A stretch of DNA of 64,000 nt from Trichopria drosophilae (GCA_030407085.1 CM059584.1:63751501-63815500); one strand, 5' to 3'; numbered from the stretch's first letter, positions 21,347 through 31,978 are shown. Made by a program: numbers and translations. The notes: a model not told the origin generated them from the sequence alone.

Positions 21347-22264
21347 TATGTGTGTGTGTGTGAGACATATGTGCTCATAAGTTGTAGAAATGTGATTTTC
21401 CTTAACTTCCAGGTACCAGTGCAGCTATTCGAATATTTTTTTTTTATAGGAAATAAGAATTCCAATTCCCCCGTCGCGATTCGCGCTCCTGTATTATATA
21501 TTAAAAATTTTTTTTTTGTTTGGTTGTAAAAGTGCACCCGTCATTTCATTACCGAGTATAACCGGTAACTTTTACCCGCTATTCGGAGTTTAAAGATTTA
21601 GGTTTGATGTTCCCTTGTTTTTGAATTTTGAGTTGATTTTTCGCCGTAATTTCCGGGTTCGCCCAATCCGAGCTTAAATAAAGAAGGTATCCCCTCCCGG
21701 AACGGTTTTCACCGCGTGGATCTTTCGTTTATAGACTTTTTTTTGCGTCTTGCCTGCATCGGATTGCAGGTTGCGCGATCGTTGAATCGGGTAACTCGAC
21801 TTAGAACCTCGAGTTGCATCGCGACCATGAGAAGCGTCTGATCTGTTAGGATCTTTTTAGGTTTCAGTAATTCCGGTAGTGATTTACCATTAGATTTCGA
21901 TTCCTATCCCCAATACCTACTGTCACGCTTACACGGTTCCCTTAAATACGTTATTAGTTGTAATAACAATCGCGGAAAAGTGGATTCTTTCGAATATATC
22001 CCCATTACTTACCTCGTAACGAGAATACCCACGTTTACGGTGTTGACGCCAACCACTGCAACGGGACATTTCTGCATCACGACCGCGCCTGTGTCGTATA
22101 CGGTAACCGCTACCCACGTCACGCCCTCTCGTGCGGTTGGGTGACGCATCGCCAGTCCGGAGCAAGTTTCGGCAATTCGGGCAGAAATAGACCGAGTAGT
22201 CGATTAACGTAACCTTATCGGTCGCTGCGACAAAGCCGAATTATTAATATCCGAACCGATAGAG
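21347..22264. other. leader of the gag-bearing LTR element (continued)
   Basis: Starts with (TG)n next to the palindrome end. No ORF or known motif. It becomes CpG-richer towards the gag start. Confidence 0.35.
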
Positions 22265-24004
22265 ATGGTACGAGATCGGCTCGTAAGACATACGATCTTG
22301 CAGCGGTTCCCGGACACCCCGGTCGAGTGGGATAGAAACGCAAATGGACGAGGCGACCACCCCCCATATACGTTGTCCGAGGCTGTAAGTTGCCCCCTCT
22401 ATGGGAGCATGTTAAGTGGATCTCTTAAGGCCACCCATCTTGATCCCGTCGAACCCCCGCGGGCAATTCGGTTAGGAACTGCAGTGTCGCCTACCTACGG
22501 TCTCCCGTCTGACCAATCGGGATCCCCATTGTCGGGACCCGATCTCATGTAGGGAGAAGAGCTTCCGGTTCTCGGTAGCAGATGCGATCACGTACCAGGT
22601 CGATAGGCCCAATGAGGTGTCCATAGTCCCCCCTCGCGACGCACAACGCGAAGATGCGCCTCAACGGGAGGTACCGGAAAATATCTGCCACAATCCGTCC
22701 AGCGCGCTAATGGGGGGAAATCACCCGCCGAACGGGTCACGTGACCCTACTCTTTCGGCCCCCGAATCTTTCCGACGTGATGCCGTCACTCTCGGACTCT
22801 CGAAATCATGGCAATTTCTATTCGCGACAGGTGGACCCCCCCCCCCCCCCGTTCGGTAATGGCGGTGCAACGCCCCTCCCGTCGCCCGAACGCGCACACG
22901 TCACATGTCCACTTTCCAGCCGACCTGACGTATAATATGTCTCCGCTTCAACCCTCCTACAACAGTACGCGGCTCGGTCACCCCCAAACTTCGCATCGCC
23001 CTGACGGTAACGCGTCCACCGCTGGTGGATCATTCCATCCCAGCCTTTCGATGTCTCATGTCCGATGGCAGAAGACTGCCATTGAGCATTGGAGGACGCA
23101 CGGACCACGTTATTCCGGCGAGGAGGGGGAGGACGCCGAGGAGTTCCTTGTCAAATTGGGGGAATGCGTCACTAGTCGGGATCTGATGGAAGAGGACCTC
23201 CTGCGCGCCCTACCTGAAGCGTTCAAGGGATCAGCCCGCAACTAGTACCGGGTTGAGAAGTCAAGCTGGCATACGTATTCCGGCTTTGTACGTTATTTTC
23301 GCGACGCCTTCGGCCAACGCCACCTAGAGACCAGTATTAACTGGGAGATCACCTTACGCACACAGGGACCCGAATAGTCTATACGCGAGTATTTAGTGGC
23401 TCTACGTAGTCTTTTTAATTTGCTTGCTTTTCCCCCTTCTCGATATACTGCGGATCAGTCGACATGTGGAGGGGGCCGCAAATCAAGAGAGGGTATACCG
23501 CCCCCTCCAGCGGCTAATCCGTCCGCCTTCCCCGCCTTCGCCTATACGCCGAAGACGAGGCGAGGCAAGGAAAAGCTGGCCCTCGCGACGCCCGCTGTGA
23601 AGCCGGACAATGTCAGCGTCGCACCCCCACCCTCCATGCCGCCAGCTCTCTTCGTAGAAGAGGAGGCTGCACCGGTAGCCCACGCAGAGAGAAATAGGGT
23701 TCGTAACCCCACACGACCGGTACCGTCATACCCGCCGCGCCAACCACAAGTGGCGACACCTACCAACCTGCGGCTTTCAGGAGTACCCCATCTCCTGGAT
23801 GTGGCGCCGAGAGGGCGCCCACCTCCAGAGACCAGGTCGCCGCAGAATCGGAACCCCGTCTGGTGCTACAACTGTAAGCAGACGGGTCACATATATCAAG
23901 GATGCCCCCACCCCTTAGGTCACTTTTGTCGGGTCTGTGGCTACCCAGGCCGACATGCTAACAATTTCCCCGTTTGCGCTCGTAAAAGGTCGGGAAACTG
24001 TTAG
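22265..24004 (+). pseudogene. Ty3/gypsy-like gag with CCHC zinc knuckle
   Basis: One frame is open from 22808 to 24004 apart from two TAG codons (23243-23245 and 23375-23377), each explicable by a single transition. It reads YSGEEGEDAEEFLVKLGECV and LLRALPEAFKGSARN, then HTYSGFVRYFRDAFGQRHLE, matching the capsid region of gypsy-type gag. A proline-rich linker follows, then CYNCKQTGHIYQGC and CRVCGYPGRHANNFPVC, nucleocapsid-type knuckles. The N-terminal part (22265-22800) is in other frames and uncertain. Gag would package element RNA in the cytoplasm. Confidence 0.8.
22836..22850. repeat. poly(C) tract, 15 bp, inside gag
   Basis: A run of 15 C encoding prolines in the gag frame. Length changes here would shift the frame. 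Confidence 0.95.
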
Positions 24005-24189
24005 AGGAGGGGGAGGGGGGAGGAAATCCCTAGACCCCCCTAACACCCCCATCCGCGACCACCCCTTCGTCGAGTGGTACGATAACAAACATTGGGTACA
24101 GAAAGATCGCTTCTACAGCATCTAAGCCCTTTGGATCCAATACCGCGTTCGAGTCAATCGATTCCTGCGAAGCTAATCAGTGGACATTA

Positions 24190-24420
24190 GATTCGAACCC
24201 CCGTCCCCACTTCCGCGTTGCTTTGAATGGAAAGATTATTAGGGCTCTCGTTGATACCGGAGCTTCGCGTTCGTACTTAGGCCTCGGGTGTCACGAGGTT
24301 GTTTCGCCCTTCATGAGGGCAAGTGAAGAGCCTCTCCCCCCCTCCAATTTGGGGGGGCCGAGCCCCCCCCCCCCCCCCTCTCCACCACAGACGCGGCACC
24401 AACACCGGGTGGTGTTGTAG
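24190..24420 (+). pseudogene. retroviral-type aspartic protease fragment
   Basis: The frame reads FRVALNGKIIRALVDTGASR then SYLGLGCHEV: the D-T-G-A active-site loop with the flanking hydrophobic strand seen in Ty3/gypsy proteases. It lies 3' of gag in a different frame and stops after about 65 codons in proline-rich sequence with a 16-C tract (24363-24378). The RT, RNase H and integrase that should follow are not found. Confidence 0.75.
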
Positions 24421-25479
24421 TTGAATTTGATTTGCGTCAAGTCGCACAAGTAATTTAATTATATTTGAGTCGCGCTAAATGGCGCAACCGCCCGTCTCGT
24501 TTAGTCTTGCGATAAATCACGTAGACCACGAGATTATTGTGATACTGCTCGAAGTCGGGCATTTAAAGAGTTATTATTGTGTGGCGATAAACCGAGTAGT
24601 TAATTAATTTTTGTTCTTACGTCGCAATACGTCACCAATTCGTAAAAAACATTGAGTTTCGCTAAATATGATATAAACCGCCAACCCCCCCCCCCCCCCC
24701 CCCACTGTGAGCACTGATCGATCGCTTTCGGGTATCTCACATCAAGTTTCATTATTTGTATCGTGTGATGATTAAAGAGATATGGAGCTAGAAGACGCGA
24801 ATCCCAATCTTGCGATAGATATCAGCCAGATGGAGATTTTGCTATCCCGGGCGAACAGGGACGTACCCCGTTGAACATGTCACATTTTGATGTACCACCT
24901 ATTTTGTGATTTCTAATTTTGTATTTGCTATATTTTGTTTGCGACCATCAACATTGCGGCGTTTTGATTTTGCGATTATGATGTTTGCGGCATCACGTCT
25001 TTGCAATTCCATATTTTTTCGCTGGTTATTCGTGTGATAGTCCTTTTGCGGTATTTAGTTAAGCAATATATTGCATTGCATTTTCTTTTTGAATTTTGCG
25101 TCCGTGAATCTTGCGTTTTTACATTTTTCTGCGATTAACGTCCAGCGATAGATGCCTTGCGATTTGTGGTATGTATGAAGGTTTGCGATGAGTGATGAGC
25201 GTGTGTTATAGACCCTGTGCGGTGGAGTCTAGAGTGTGTTAGGGTAAGATTGGAATGACCGGGCGCCCGCGAGTGTTACCGTGAAGTGTTCCCGAACAGT
25301 GACCATCCCCCCAATAGACTGAACGAGTTCCCTCCAGAACAGCGAAGTGATAATGACCTACAGTACCCAAGGGGTACTGGAGTCAGACCCGGGGGTTTGT
25401 GATGAAACCCGTCACAGATCGGCACGATAGTCGAACCCCGCGCCATCTGTTGGGGTCGGGCGTAAGCCCGCTATCCAGT
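24421..25479. other. region lacking pol between protease and right LTR
   Basis: About 1 kb without coding potential where a gypsy element would carry about 3 kb of pol. Contains a 19-bp poly(C) run at 24685-24703. The stretch before 25480 (GCGCCATCTGTTGGGGTCGG) resembles the 3' leader of gypsy-type elements. A pol deletion or a non-autonomous derivative would explain it. Confidence 0.5.
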
Positions 25480-26050
25480 TCGCCCCTCCAGGAGGAGGGT
25501 TGGGTTGTACCGGAGCGCGCCTCCACCCGGTCGCCCCCACTGGTCGTGCCGCAGTGTGCCTCCAGACTTCCCGAGGAACGGGCCTCGGCCACTGCCGCCG
25601 ACCTCTCTCTTTCTCGCTCTCTCTCACACCAGCGACATCGAGCCCGAGACGAGTCGGGGACGCACGAAGCATTTTTCAGCACTCCGTGTCGTCCCCTCCC
25701 ACCACGGAGGCCCCGAAGACACCCCGACGAGTACGTCCCCACGAAGGAGCCCTACATTGCACCCCTCTCCAGTAGGCCAAATTTCACCGAAACCGATCCA
25801 CATCGTATCCCACGGAAAAGTGAACCGTCCGCGAGTGTCAATTTTTTGTTTTCCCGGTCCTTTCCCAAGAAGTTCCGCCGTCGCGTAACGTCGAACCCGC
25901 GAAACGTGTGCCCGGTCATCGCGTCGCGAGTGTTGTAAAAATGGTAAAACCGTGAGTTATTCGTAAATAAACATTTACTTCTTTTATTTTTTTTGTAAGC
26001 CGTACTCGCCGGAGTAATTTATTTCGCCTCCGAAACCAGTAAGAAAACAA
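25480..26050 (+). repeat. LTR-like repeat, right copy
   Basis: Same orientation and similar sequence as 14681-15540, lacking about 290 bp in the centre. It ends ...CCGAAACCAGTAAGAAAACA. Substitutions between the copies suggest an old insertion, or an element assembled from two copies. Confidence 0.65.
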
Positions 26051-26250
26051 TTACAATACAAAGTGGCAAAAAAAAATGCAAAATTCAAAATACAAAAATA
26101 CATGTCATAAAAAAATATAAAAAACAGACTACAACAAACAATTTTAAAAACAAAATACAAAAAATAATTTTAAAAACAAAATACAGAAAAAAAATAAAAA
26201 CAAAATACAGAAAAAAAATAAAAACAAAATAAAACAAAACAACGGGGTCA
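26051..26250. repeat. A-rich simple sequence (AAAACAAAATAC-type)
   Basis: Repeats of AAAACAAAATACAGAAAAAA type. Low complexity, no coding potential. Confidence 0.85.
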
Positions 26251-26515
26251 GTTACTCGAGACGTCCTTGCCGTTGACCCTGGTTTCAGGGTCCGGTACAG
26301 CGATCCAGTAATGTTCAAGAGTCTTTATGGATATAATCATGCTTTCAATTTTTGAACATATCTTTTCTTTCAGCTCTATCAAGTCCATTCAGACTTTCAC
26401 CTTGTGTTAGTTTATTCGAAATGAGCAGCATTGAAAACTTATCACTGTTTATTAATTAAATGTATTTTAACTTACTGCCGTCATTTTAATTGCATTTTAA
26501 AAATAAAAATTCAAT

Positions 26516-26527
26516 GTTCATTGCCGA
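26516..26527. repeat. 12-bp target-site duplication, left copy (GTTCATTGCCGA)
   Basis: GTTCATTGCCGA occurs here and at 35093-35104, flanking everything between as one insertion. Confidence 0.85.
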
Positions 26528-26541
26528 CAGTATTGTGTAAT

Positions 26542-26565
26542 GTACCGAGAATCGGCACTCGGTAC
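26542..26565 (-). other. 3'-terminal hairpin of the R1-like element
   Basis: GTACCGAG/CTCGGTAC form a perfect 8-bp stem with an 8-nt loop, 14 nt from the 3' end set by the TSD. In some LINEs a 3' hairpin is the RT recognition site. That role here is inference. Confidence 0.65.
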
Positions 26566-26583
26566 CTGCAAATTATGCATACC

Positions 26584-26630
26584 CGAAAAGAAAGAATAAG
26601 AAAAGAAAGAAAAGTAAAAGAAAACTATCT
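26584..26630 (-). other. pyrimidine-rich tract (sense strand) near the 3' end
   Basis: The plus strand is almost pure purine (AAAAGAAAGAATAAGAAAAG...), so the element RNA would be U/C-rich just upstream of the terminal hairpin. Confidence 0.6.
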
Positions 26631-26715
26631 ACTGTGAGCAGCCACCAGAGCCAAGGGGCCGGGAACACTGTTGGCTGACGTCTCCCCCTTGTACCCGCGA
26701 GAAGACGCGAATACA

Positions 26716-26726
26716 GGGGGGGGGGG
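26716..26726. repeat. poly(G) tract, 11 bp
   Basis: Directly readable run of G, downstream of the metalloprotease ORF in element orientation. Confidence 0.9.
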
Positions 26727-26909
26727 TCATCTTCACAGCGGAGACCCTCGGGAAGGTCAGTGTGAGTAACCCGAGTTGAGCTGTCCGCCTGACTAATGAT
26801 GATCTTCCACTAGTTTAAATTGCGGGGTGGGGCATCTGTGTCTCCCCACCGAAATGCCATCTGGAGTCCTGAGCAGAATCGAGCGAAATATCCATCCACA
26901 CTGGCAAAC

Positions 26910-27362
26910 TTACTGATATTTCCTGAAACTCCTAGTTACAGGATCGGCCAGGGTATGGTTAACCACAATATTGAGGCCAGTTCTCGCCGAGATATCACGG
27001 GCCCTCCTACGAAATCTTGGACCATGAGCGGCGGAATCTTGCCAATCATGGTTAGCAAACTGCTCCACGTGGATCATTTCGTGGAGCAGTGTTTCTTTGA
27101 TCTGCGTTAGTCTCTCCTCGGGATCAGTGGATATCGCCGCCACTATCTCCCAGAAGATGCCGATTTCTCGTTTGGTTATGTCAGTAAGCCCCGTGGTAAC
27201 CCTCATGTTTGCTGTGCCATACCTGAGGACGAAAGTTGGCAGTCTACCTCCGACCAGCTGGACGTTGTAATCCCTAAAGATGCTCAAGAGCGAGGGGAGG
27301 CCAGAATGGTCGTATCTATTGCGGAGTGGGGGTATTACCGCCACCAGAGTAGCACCAGACAT
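26910..27362 (-). CDS. SprT/Spartan-like zinc metalloprotease, third ORF of the R1-like element
   Basis: An intact 150-aa ORF. I chose the Met at 27362 because its context is ACAAAATG; an in-frame Met nine codons upstream at 27389 is possible. FRDYNVQLVGGRLPTFVLRY (about 29-48) matches the SprT opening (F..YN....G.LP). LLHEMIHVEQF (H94-E-x-x-H98) is the zinc-binding gluzincin motif, and HGPRF (H113) supplies the third ligand, as in SprT/SPRTN. There is no C-terminal zinc ribbon. Cellular relatives cleave DNA-protein crosslinks. A similar job at integration intermediates is speculation. It is the only undamaged ORF in the element. Confidence 0.8.
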   Translation of the reverse strand: MSGATLVAVIPPLRNRYDHSGLPSLLSIFRDYNVQLVGGRLPTFVLRYGTANMRVTTGLTDITKREIGIFWEIVAAISTDPEERLTQIKETLLHEMIHVEQFANHDWQDSAAHGPRFRRRARDISARTGLNIVVNHTLADPVTRSFRKYQ

Positions 27363-27439
27363 TTTGTAACTATTCCTTGTGCGCACCATGTCGAGTGATC
27401 CTCCAGACTGAAACAGTTACTAGTAAGTAATTCTTAATT

Positions 27440-27985
27440 GAAGAAGGCCTTGTTATTGTATAGTCCCGACGATCTTGTTATTGTTTTGAGTCGGTGTGAA
27501 ATAGTATTATAACTGTGTTATTAGCATTCGTCCAGGGACTTGTTATTGATCGTTATTTTGTTGTGACGTCATTTATTATTCATACTGTTATTGTTATGGT
27601 TATTATTGCGCCTTTCCAGTCTTATATAAAGTTATGGTATAAATGTAAAATTATGTTTTGCATGTAGTTTTTCATTATTCGGCCAAAAACCTATTGTTGC
27701 TCGTTATTATGTTGAGACGTCATTTATCATTTTATTGTTATATTAATGTAATAGTTATTGTGCCTTAGCAGTCCTGTGTTGAGTTATGATTTGTTATGAG
27801 TTATGGTCATCTTTTGCCACCGTTAATATATTATTCAGCCAGGAAGTTGTTGTCGCCCGTTATTATTATATTGAAACGTCATCTATTATTTCGTTATTAT
27901 TATATTTGTAACTGTTATTATATCTGGTAGTCCTGTGTTAAAATATGATTTGTTACTGTGTGGTTGCATTTCGATTATTGTTATT
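27440..27985. repeat. tandem array B, about 154-bp unit
   Basis: Three degenerate copies share CGTTATTTTGTTGTGACGTC-ATTTATTA-like cores at 27551, 27702 and 27858 (spacings 151 and 156), each followed by CCAGTC/GCAGTCCTGTGTTGAG-like sequence. A partial copy precedes them. TTATT-rich and non-coding. It lies between the metalloprotease ORF and array A. Confidence 0.75.
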
Positions 27986-28008
27986 GTTACGATTTTAATA
28001 TTATTGTA

Positions 28009-28031
28009 ATTGTTGTTGTTGTTGTTGTTGA
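28009..28031. repeat. (GTT)n microsatellite
   Basis: Seven or so GTT units between arrays B and A. Confidence 0.85.
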
Positions 28032-28189
28032 CATTATTGTTAATACTTCATGCTGTGTGTTTCCCATCGAAGTGTGGGGCAGTCGTCTTAGTGCTAGAAT
28101 GGAGTAGCAAATATCCTTCCCGTTAGTACCAGCTATTAGAAGATGTAGTTGCCTTGGATGCGATTGTTGTGAGTTCGAACCAGGGTGGT

Positions 28190-29205
28190 GAATTAAGTTG
28201 CTGAGAAGTCGGGTTATGGGGAGGGTTAGTGAACGTAGTGGCAGTACAACACTGCACAACCCTCTCATACCTGTCTCGGATGCGGCCTGAGTCCACCGCG
28301 GAAAGTGCAGCGAGGTGTGGACGCCTTATGGCACAAGCATCGCGAGATTTGCTGTGAATCTATGATTTCTATAAGTTGGAGAGTCCCTTTCTGAGGAATG
28401 AAATTGTTCCCAATAGGTGTGCGGTGCTAGTTGATCCTCCGTTACCCCCCTCCGGGGCGGCCAAAGGCCGCAGTAACCGCCATGACTAGGTGTATGTGGC
28501 TTGGAGTGACGTCATTGCAGAATTTGCTATAGGACCGCGAGTTCAGGTGGTCGGAGAGTCTGTTTCTTAGTAAACAAATTATAGCCCGTAAGAATGTGGC
28601 CCTGGGCAACCCTGCCCGACCCGTCTCCGGAGCGGCGAACAGCCACAGTGGCAGGTTGTATAAACCATAGGGCACTGTCATAACAAGGTTTAATATAGAC
28701 AGTGTGCTCGATAGGTTGAAGAGTCATGTTAGGGGGTTGGCGTTGCACTTGACAGGTGGCCCACTCCGGGCAACCCCTCCAAACCCCACCCGACATCAGC
28801 CGCAACATGATATTGAGCCTTTGAGGAATGCCGCAACATAGATTGTGCTAGGGTGGTGAGTCTGAATTGTTGGGGAGTGAGGTTCTGAGGAATAAAGCTG
28901 TGCCCGAAGGCACCCAACACCAAATATCCCTCCAGAGCCTCACTCCGTAGGTGTCCATGGTCGCAGTAGCAGCTAGAGCAAAATATGTGTGCCTTACGAC
29001 TTGATCGCTGCGGAGCACGATCCAGCACTATAAGTTTGGGTGGTTGGGGAGTCTTGTTCTGGGGAATGATGTTGTGCCCCGCAGCTCCCCAGTCATGGGC
29101 AGCCCACCCAGAACCCCCTCCAGCGCAGCCAGAGCCCGCAGCGGCATTTCCAGCGAGATGGTCCTCCCCCAGCACTTTAGTCTCTGGAGGGTGTACCCAC
29201 TTCCC
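28190..29205. repeat. tandem array A, six degenerate ~150-177-bp units
   Basis: Anchors TTGGGGAGTC / TTGGAGAGTC-like with TTCTGAGGAAT recur near 28198, 28377, 28552, 28722, 28876 and 29046. Each is followed by a G/C-rich part such as CCTCCGGGGCGGCCAAAGGC that can form a hairpin. It starts right after the ORF2 stop. ORFs through it on both strands (e.g. 28729-29175) are repeat artefacts. Confidence 0.75.
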
Positions 29206-29208
29206 AAG

Positions 29209-30557
29209 TCACTGCTCCGACGGTTCACTCAGCGTGTGATGCTGCTGAATGGAACCATTGAGATTGATGTGGTTCCTAAGGAGTGTAGCGCACAAGGTGT
29301 CGAATTCCTTCCAGAGCAGAGGTGCCTGAGTTATGCTAGGAGCCAAACGGAGGAAGATCTCCTGATCAGTGTAGTCTCCATTGAGTTCTTTGCCGGCCCG
29401 GAGACTGCAGAGAATGTGAAGGGCGTCCTGGATAGCCCCACAGTTGCAGGTTGCAGTAGTTGCCAGGCCCAGCTGGAAGAGTTTAGACCTGAAGCAGCCG
29501 TGTCCTGTGAGAAATTGGACGTTGCTATGGTTTAACTCACAGCAGCGCTTCTTGGTATAGTTTTCCACTTGAGGGCATAGTGTCCAAGTCCAGCGACCCT
29601 TCGTGGAGGCATTCCAGCGAGTCTGCCACTTCTGCAGGGTTGACCGCCTGAGTTGTAGGATCTTCTTGTTCAATTCGCTTCGGGTCAATTCCAGCGATGA
29701 CCTCCCGAGTCCCTCTCGGCTCCGCTTGATGTAATACTTGTCCCTGATCTCGTCCGCCAAGAGATCTATGGGCATCTGCCGGGAGATCACTTGTAGAGCC
29801 TCAGTTGAAACCGTGGCGTAGGCTCTGGTGATCCGTAATAAGGCTGTTCTTTGCGCCTGAATTAACTTATTCCTGGAGGTGGCATTTATTGTCCCCGCCC
29901 ATACTGGTGCGCCATATAAAATGATAGGTAAGAAGACAGCCTTATAGATTGTCTGGAGGGCCAGATTCCTCACCCCCCAATTGTTTCTGGCCAGTATGGA
30001 AAGGGAATGGAACAATGTTTTAGCCTTAGCAGATGCGAGAGTGACATGCTCGTCGAAACGGAATCGTGTCGAGAAATTGACTCCCAGATATCTAATGGAG
30101 GAGGGGTAGCGAATGCCAACCCCGTTAATCCTAATGGTTGGGGGCCGCCTCCCAGATCTGGTATTGGTTCTCATAAGCGATCCAGTAACAGGTCCCGCGG
30201 TCAAAATCCTAGTGTATCCTTTGGATTGATGTGCACCACCGGATTTGTTGCCCGTGTCCTTAAGTATGACCATTTCTGATTTCTTGGCTGATAAAGCCAG
30301 ACCTTGGGTGTTACACCATTCAGTGACAAGATCGACCGCAACCTGGCCCTTAGTTTCCAGCTGTCTCCTGCTGTCCCCAGGGATCAGGAGAAGGAGGTCG
30401 TCCGCATAGGCCACAGCCTCGATGTGTTCAAATTGTAGCTTAGCGAGGAGGGAATCCATGACCAAGTTCCAAAAGGCCGGGCTCAGAATGGAGCCCTGCG
30501 GACACCCCTTAGTGATGTTAACGCTGGCGCTGGGTATTTCGCCCTGGTGGACCATAG
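29209..30557 (-). pseudogene. R1-like ORF2: RT palm (3' half), thumb and C-terminal domain
   Basis: From the SINE junction the frame reads MVHQGEIPSASVNITKGCPQ and GSILSPAFWNLVMD, then AVAYADDLLLLIPGD (YADD), IRYLGVNFSTRFRF, and later VQFLTGHGCFRSKLFQLGLA followed by CNCGAIQDALHILC. Those are the R1/I-type C-terminal FLTGHG box and Cys-His knuckle. The stop is at 29209-29211. The frame is intact over about 440 codons and is interrupted upstream only by the SINE. Confidence 0.92.
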
Positions 30558-31085
30558 GACAAAGGACAAAGGACAGGAAATTTTCCCCCGCGTTAATGAC
30601 GAATATGTCTGTTTGCGGGTCGGCTCTCGGGTGGAGAGGTACAGGACAGAGACAGACAGTACAAGATAGAACTATAGGCACACACAACACCCACCCAGAG
30701 CCAGTCCCCCTACCCCAATATCGGTACCACCAGCAGATTCGGCGGTCTGTGCCTTAGCGAGTACGACGCGGGGCTTATCCCATCTTTATCCGAGATAAGA
30801 CCCACGACGTACCGACCGCGGATAAGACGCTGAGACGGTACCGATAACTGCCGACGGGGGTCGGCAGCGGTCCCAAATACGTACCTTCGCCCAGCAAAGT
30901 TCCCCGGTTATTCCACACTGGACATAAGCAGAGAAAATTGCACGGACGGGGATTCGAACTCGGGACCTTCGCGACGTTCAGTTCGGGCGGACTAAGACTG
31001 ACGCCTTAGCCCGCACGACCATCACGCCGACGATAACTTGCTTACTTGCTTCGGCAGTACATATACTAAAATTGGTGGACCATAG
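30545..31085 (-). mobile_element. tRNA-derived SINE insertion with 13-bp TSD
   Basis: TGGTGGACCATAG occurs at 30545-30557 and 31073-31085. It flanks an insertion that splits the RT codons for R-T-M-V-H-Q. On the minus strand the head reads GATGGTCGTGCGGGCTAAGG (A-box-like) and CCGAGTTCGAATCCCC (B box), as in a tRNA-derived SINE. The tail is (TGTCCTT)n, seen as GACAAAGGACAAAGGACAGG at 30558-30577. The body is about 490 bp. Next to the right TSD lies a U6 snRNA fragment. Confidence 0.85.
31045..31075 (+). ncRNA. U6 snRNA 5' fragment (not a gene)
   Basis: CTTGCTTCGGCAGTACATAT followed by ACTAAAATTGG is nucleotides about 4-34 of insect U6 snRNA. It ends abruptly at the TSD, lacks the rest of U6, and is antisense to the SINE body. 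This is a retrotransposition by-product, not a functional U6. Confidence 0.85.
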
Positions 31086-31830
31086 TTCTGCCACTAAGGT
31101 AGCTGGTGACGAGCGCATGCAAATCCTTGGGGCAGCCTCTGTCTCCGAGGGCCGTCAGAATGGTCCCCCACCGGAGATTGTCAAAGGCTCCCGAGATATC
31201 CAGCATAATTGCCAGAACCATCCTTTCATTGGTGGCCTCCACCAGGTCACGCAGGAGATTCATGGCGTCGACCGTACTTCGTCCAACTCGGAAGCCAAAT
31301 TGACGCTCAGATGCCAAGGGGTGCCCATCCATGTACTTGTGGACTCTGAGCTTCATTAGCTTTTCGAGAACCTTACTCAGCGCCGAGAGGAGACCAATAG
31401 GCCTGTAGGAATTAGGAAGAGTAGGGTCCTTATCCTCATTCTTGAGGCTGGGGCAACCTTCCAGGCTGACGGAAACGCCCCAGATAAAAGGCAGGCGTTG
31501 TAAAGATCCAGAAGTTTCTCAGCCACCGGTGTATCCAGTGCCGCTTTAATCATTTGGACTTCTATCAGGTCCAGCCCTGGGACCTTTCCATCTCTAAGAC
31601 CCCGGACTGCAGTTCTGAGTGCAGTTGGCGTCCATTGTGGCGTCCTTTCGGGTCACCAAACTGTGATGCGCATGATAGCGAGTCCCGCTGGGCAGCGGAT
31701 GGTTGCTCCACGGTCCAGAACAGGCTGGAGAGGCAGGAGGTGGCTACTTCCTCGTAGGATGTTAGGGCTTGATCTTGTACCAGCGCCACCAGTGCCTGTT
31801 TCGGAGAGATCTTCTTCCTTCAGATTTTGT
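31066..31830 (-). pseudogene. R1-like ORF2: RT N-terminal half
   Basis: In shifted frames: KGPGLDLIEVQM near 31570 (RT motif 1, GPDxI-like), then ASERQFGFRVGRSTVDAMN and VLAIMLDISGAFDNLRWGTI (first catalytic D), ending YLSGRTMVHQ at the SINE. Frameshifts near 31380-31450 and 31565 break the frame. Confidence 0.85.
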
Positions 31831-31978
31831 AGGCTAGCCCAAAAGGATTTCTACTCGCCTCAGTGGAAAAACTCTCCCAGCTGCGCTGGTTACAAAGCTT
31901 AACGTCCTTCTTATAATCAGCCAAATTACTCCTGTATGCGTTTCTCAGGTCCTCGTAACATGCCTCAGAATGGGCCCG

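Noticed and set aside
21316..21537. ORFs around the palindrome right end
   Set aside because: Short, span the element boundary and (TG)n; chance frames.
28442..29175. Overlapping ORFs (up to 148 codons) in array A
   Set aside because: Repeat-derived, open on both strands, with no recognisable domain.
30880..31020. Functional tRNA gene on the minus strand
   Set aside because: A/B-box-like sequence is present, but the cloverleaf is not convincing and it is the head of a SINE with TSD and repeat tail.
31045..31075. U6 snRNA gene
   Set aside because: Only about 31 nt of the 5' end; no remaining U6 body or T-run terminator; it abuts a TSD.
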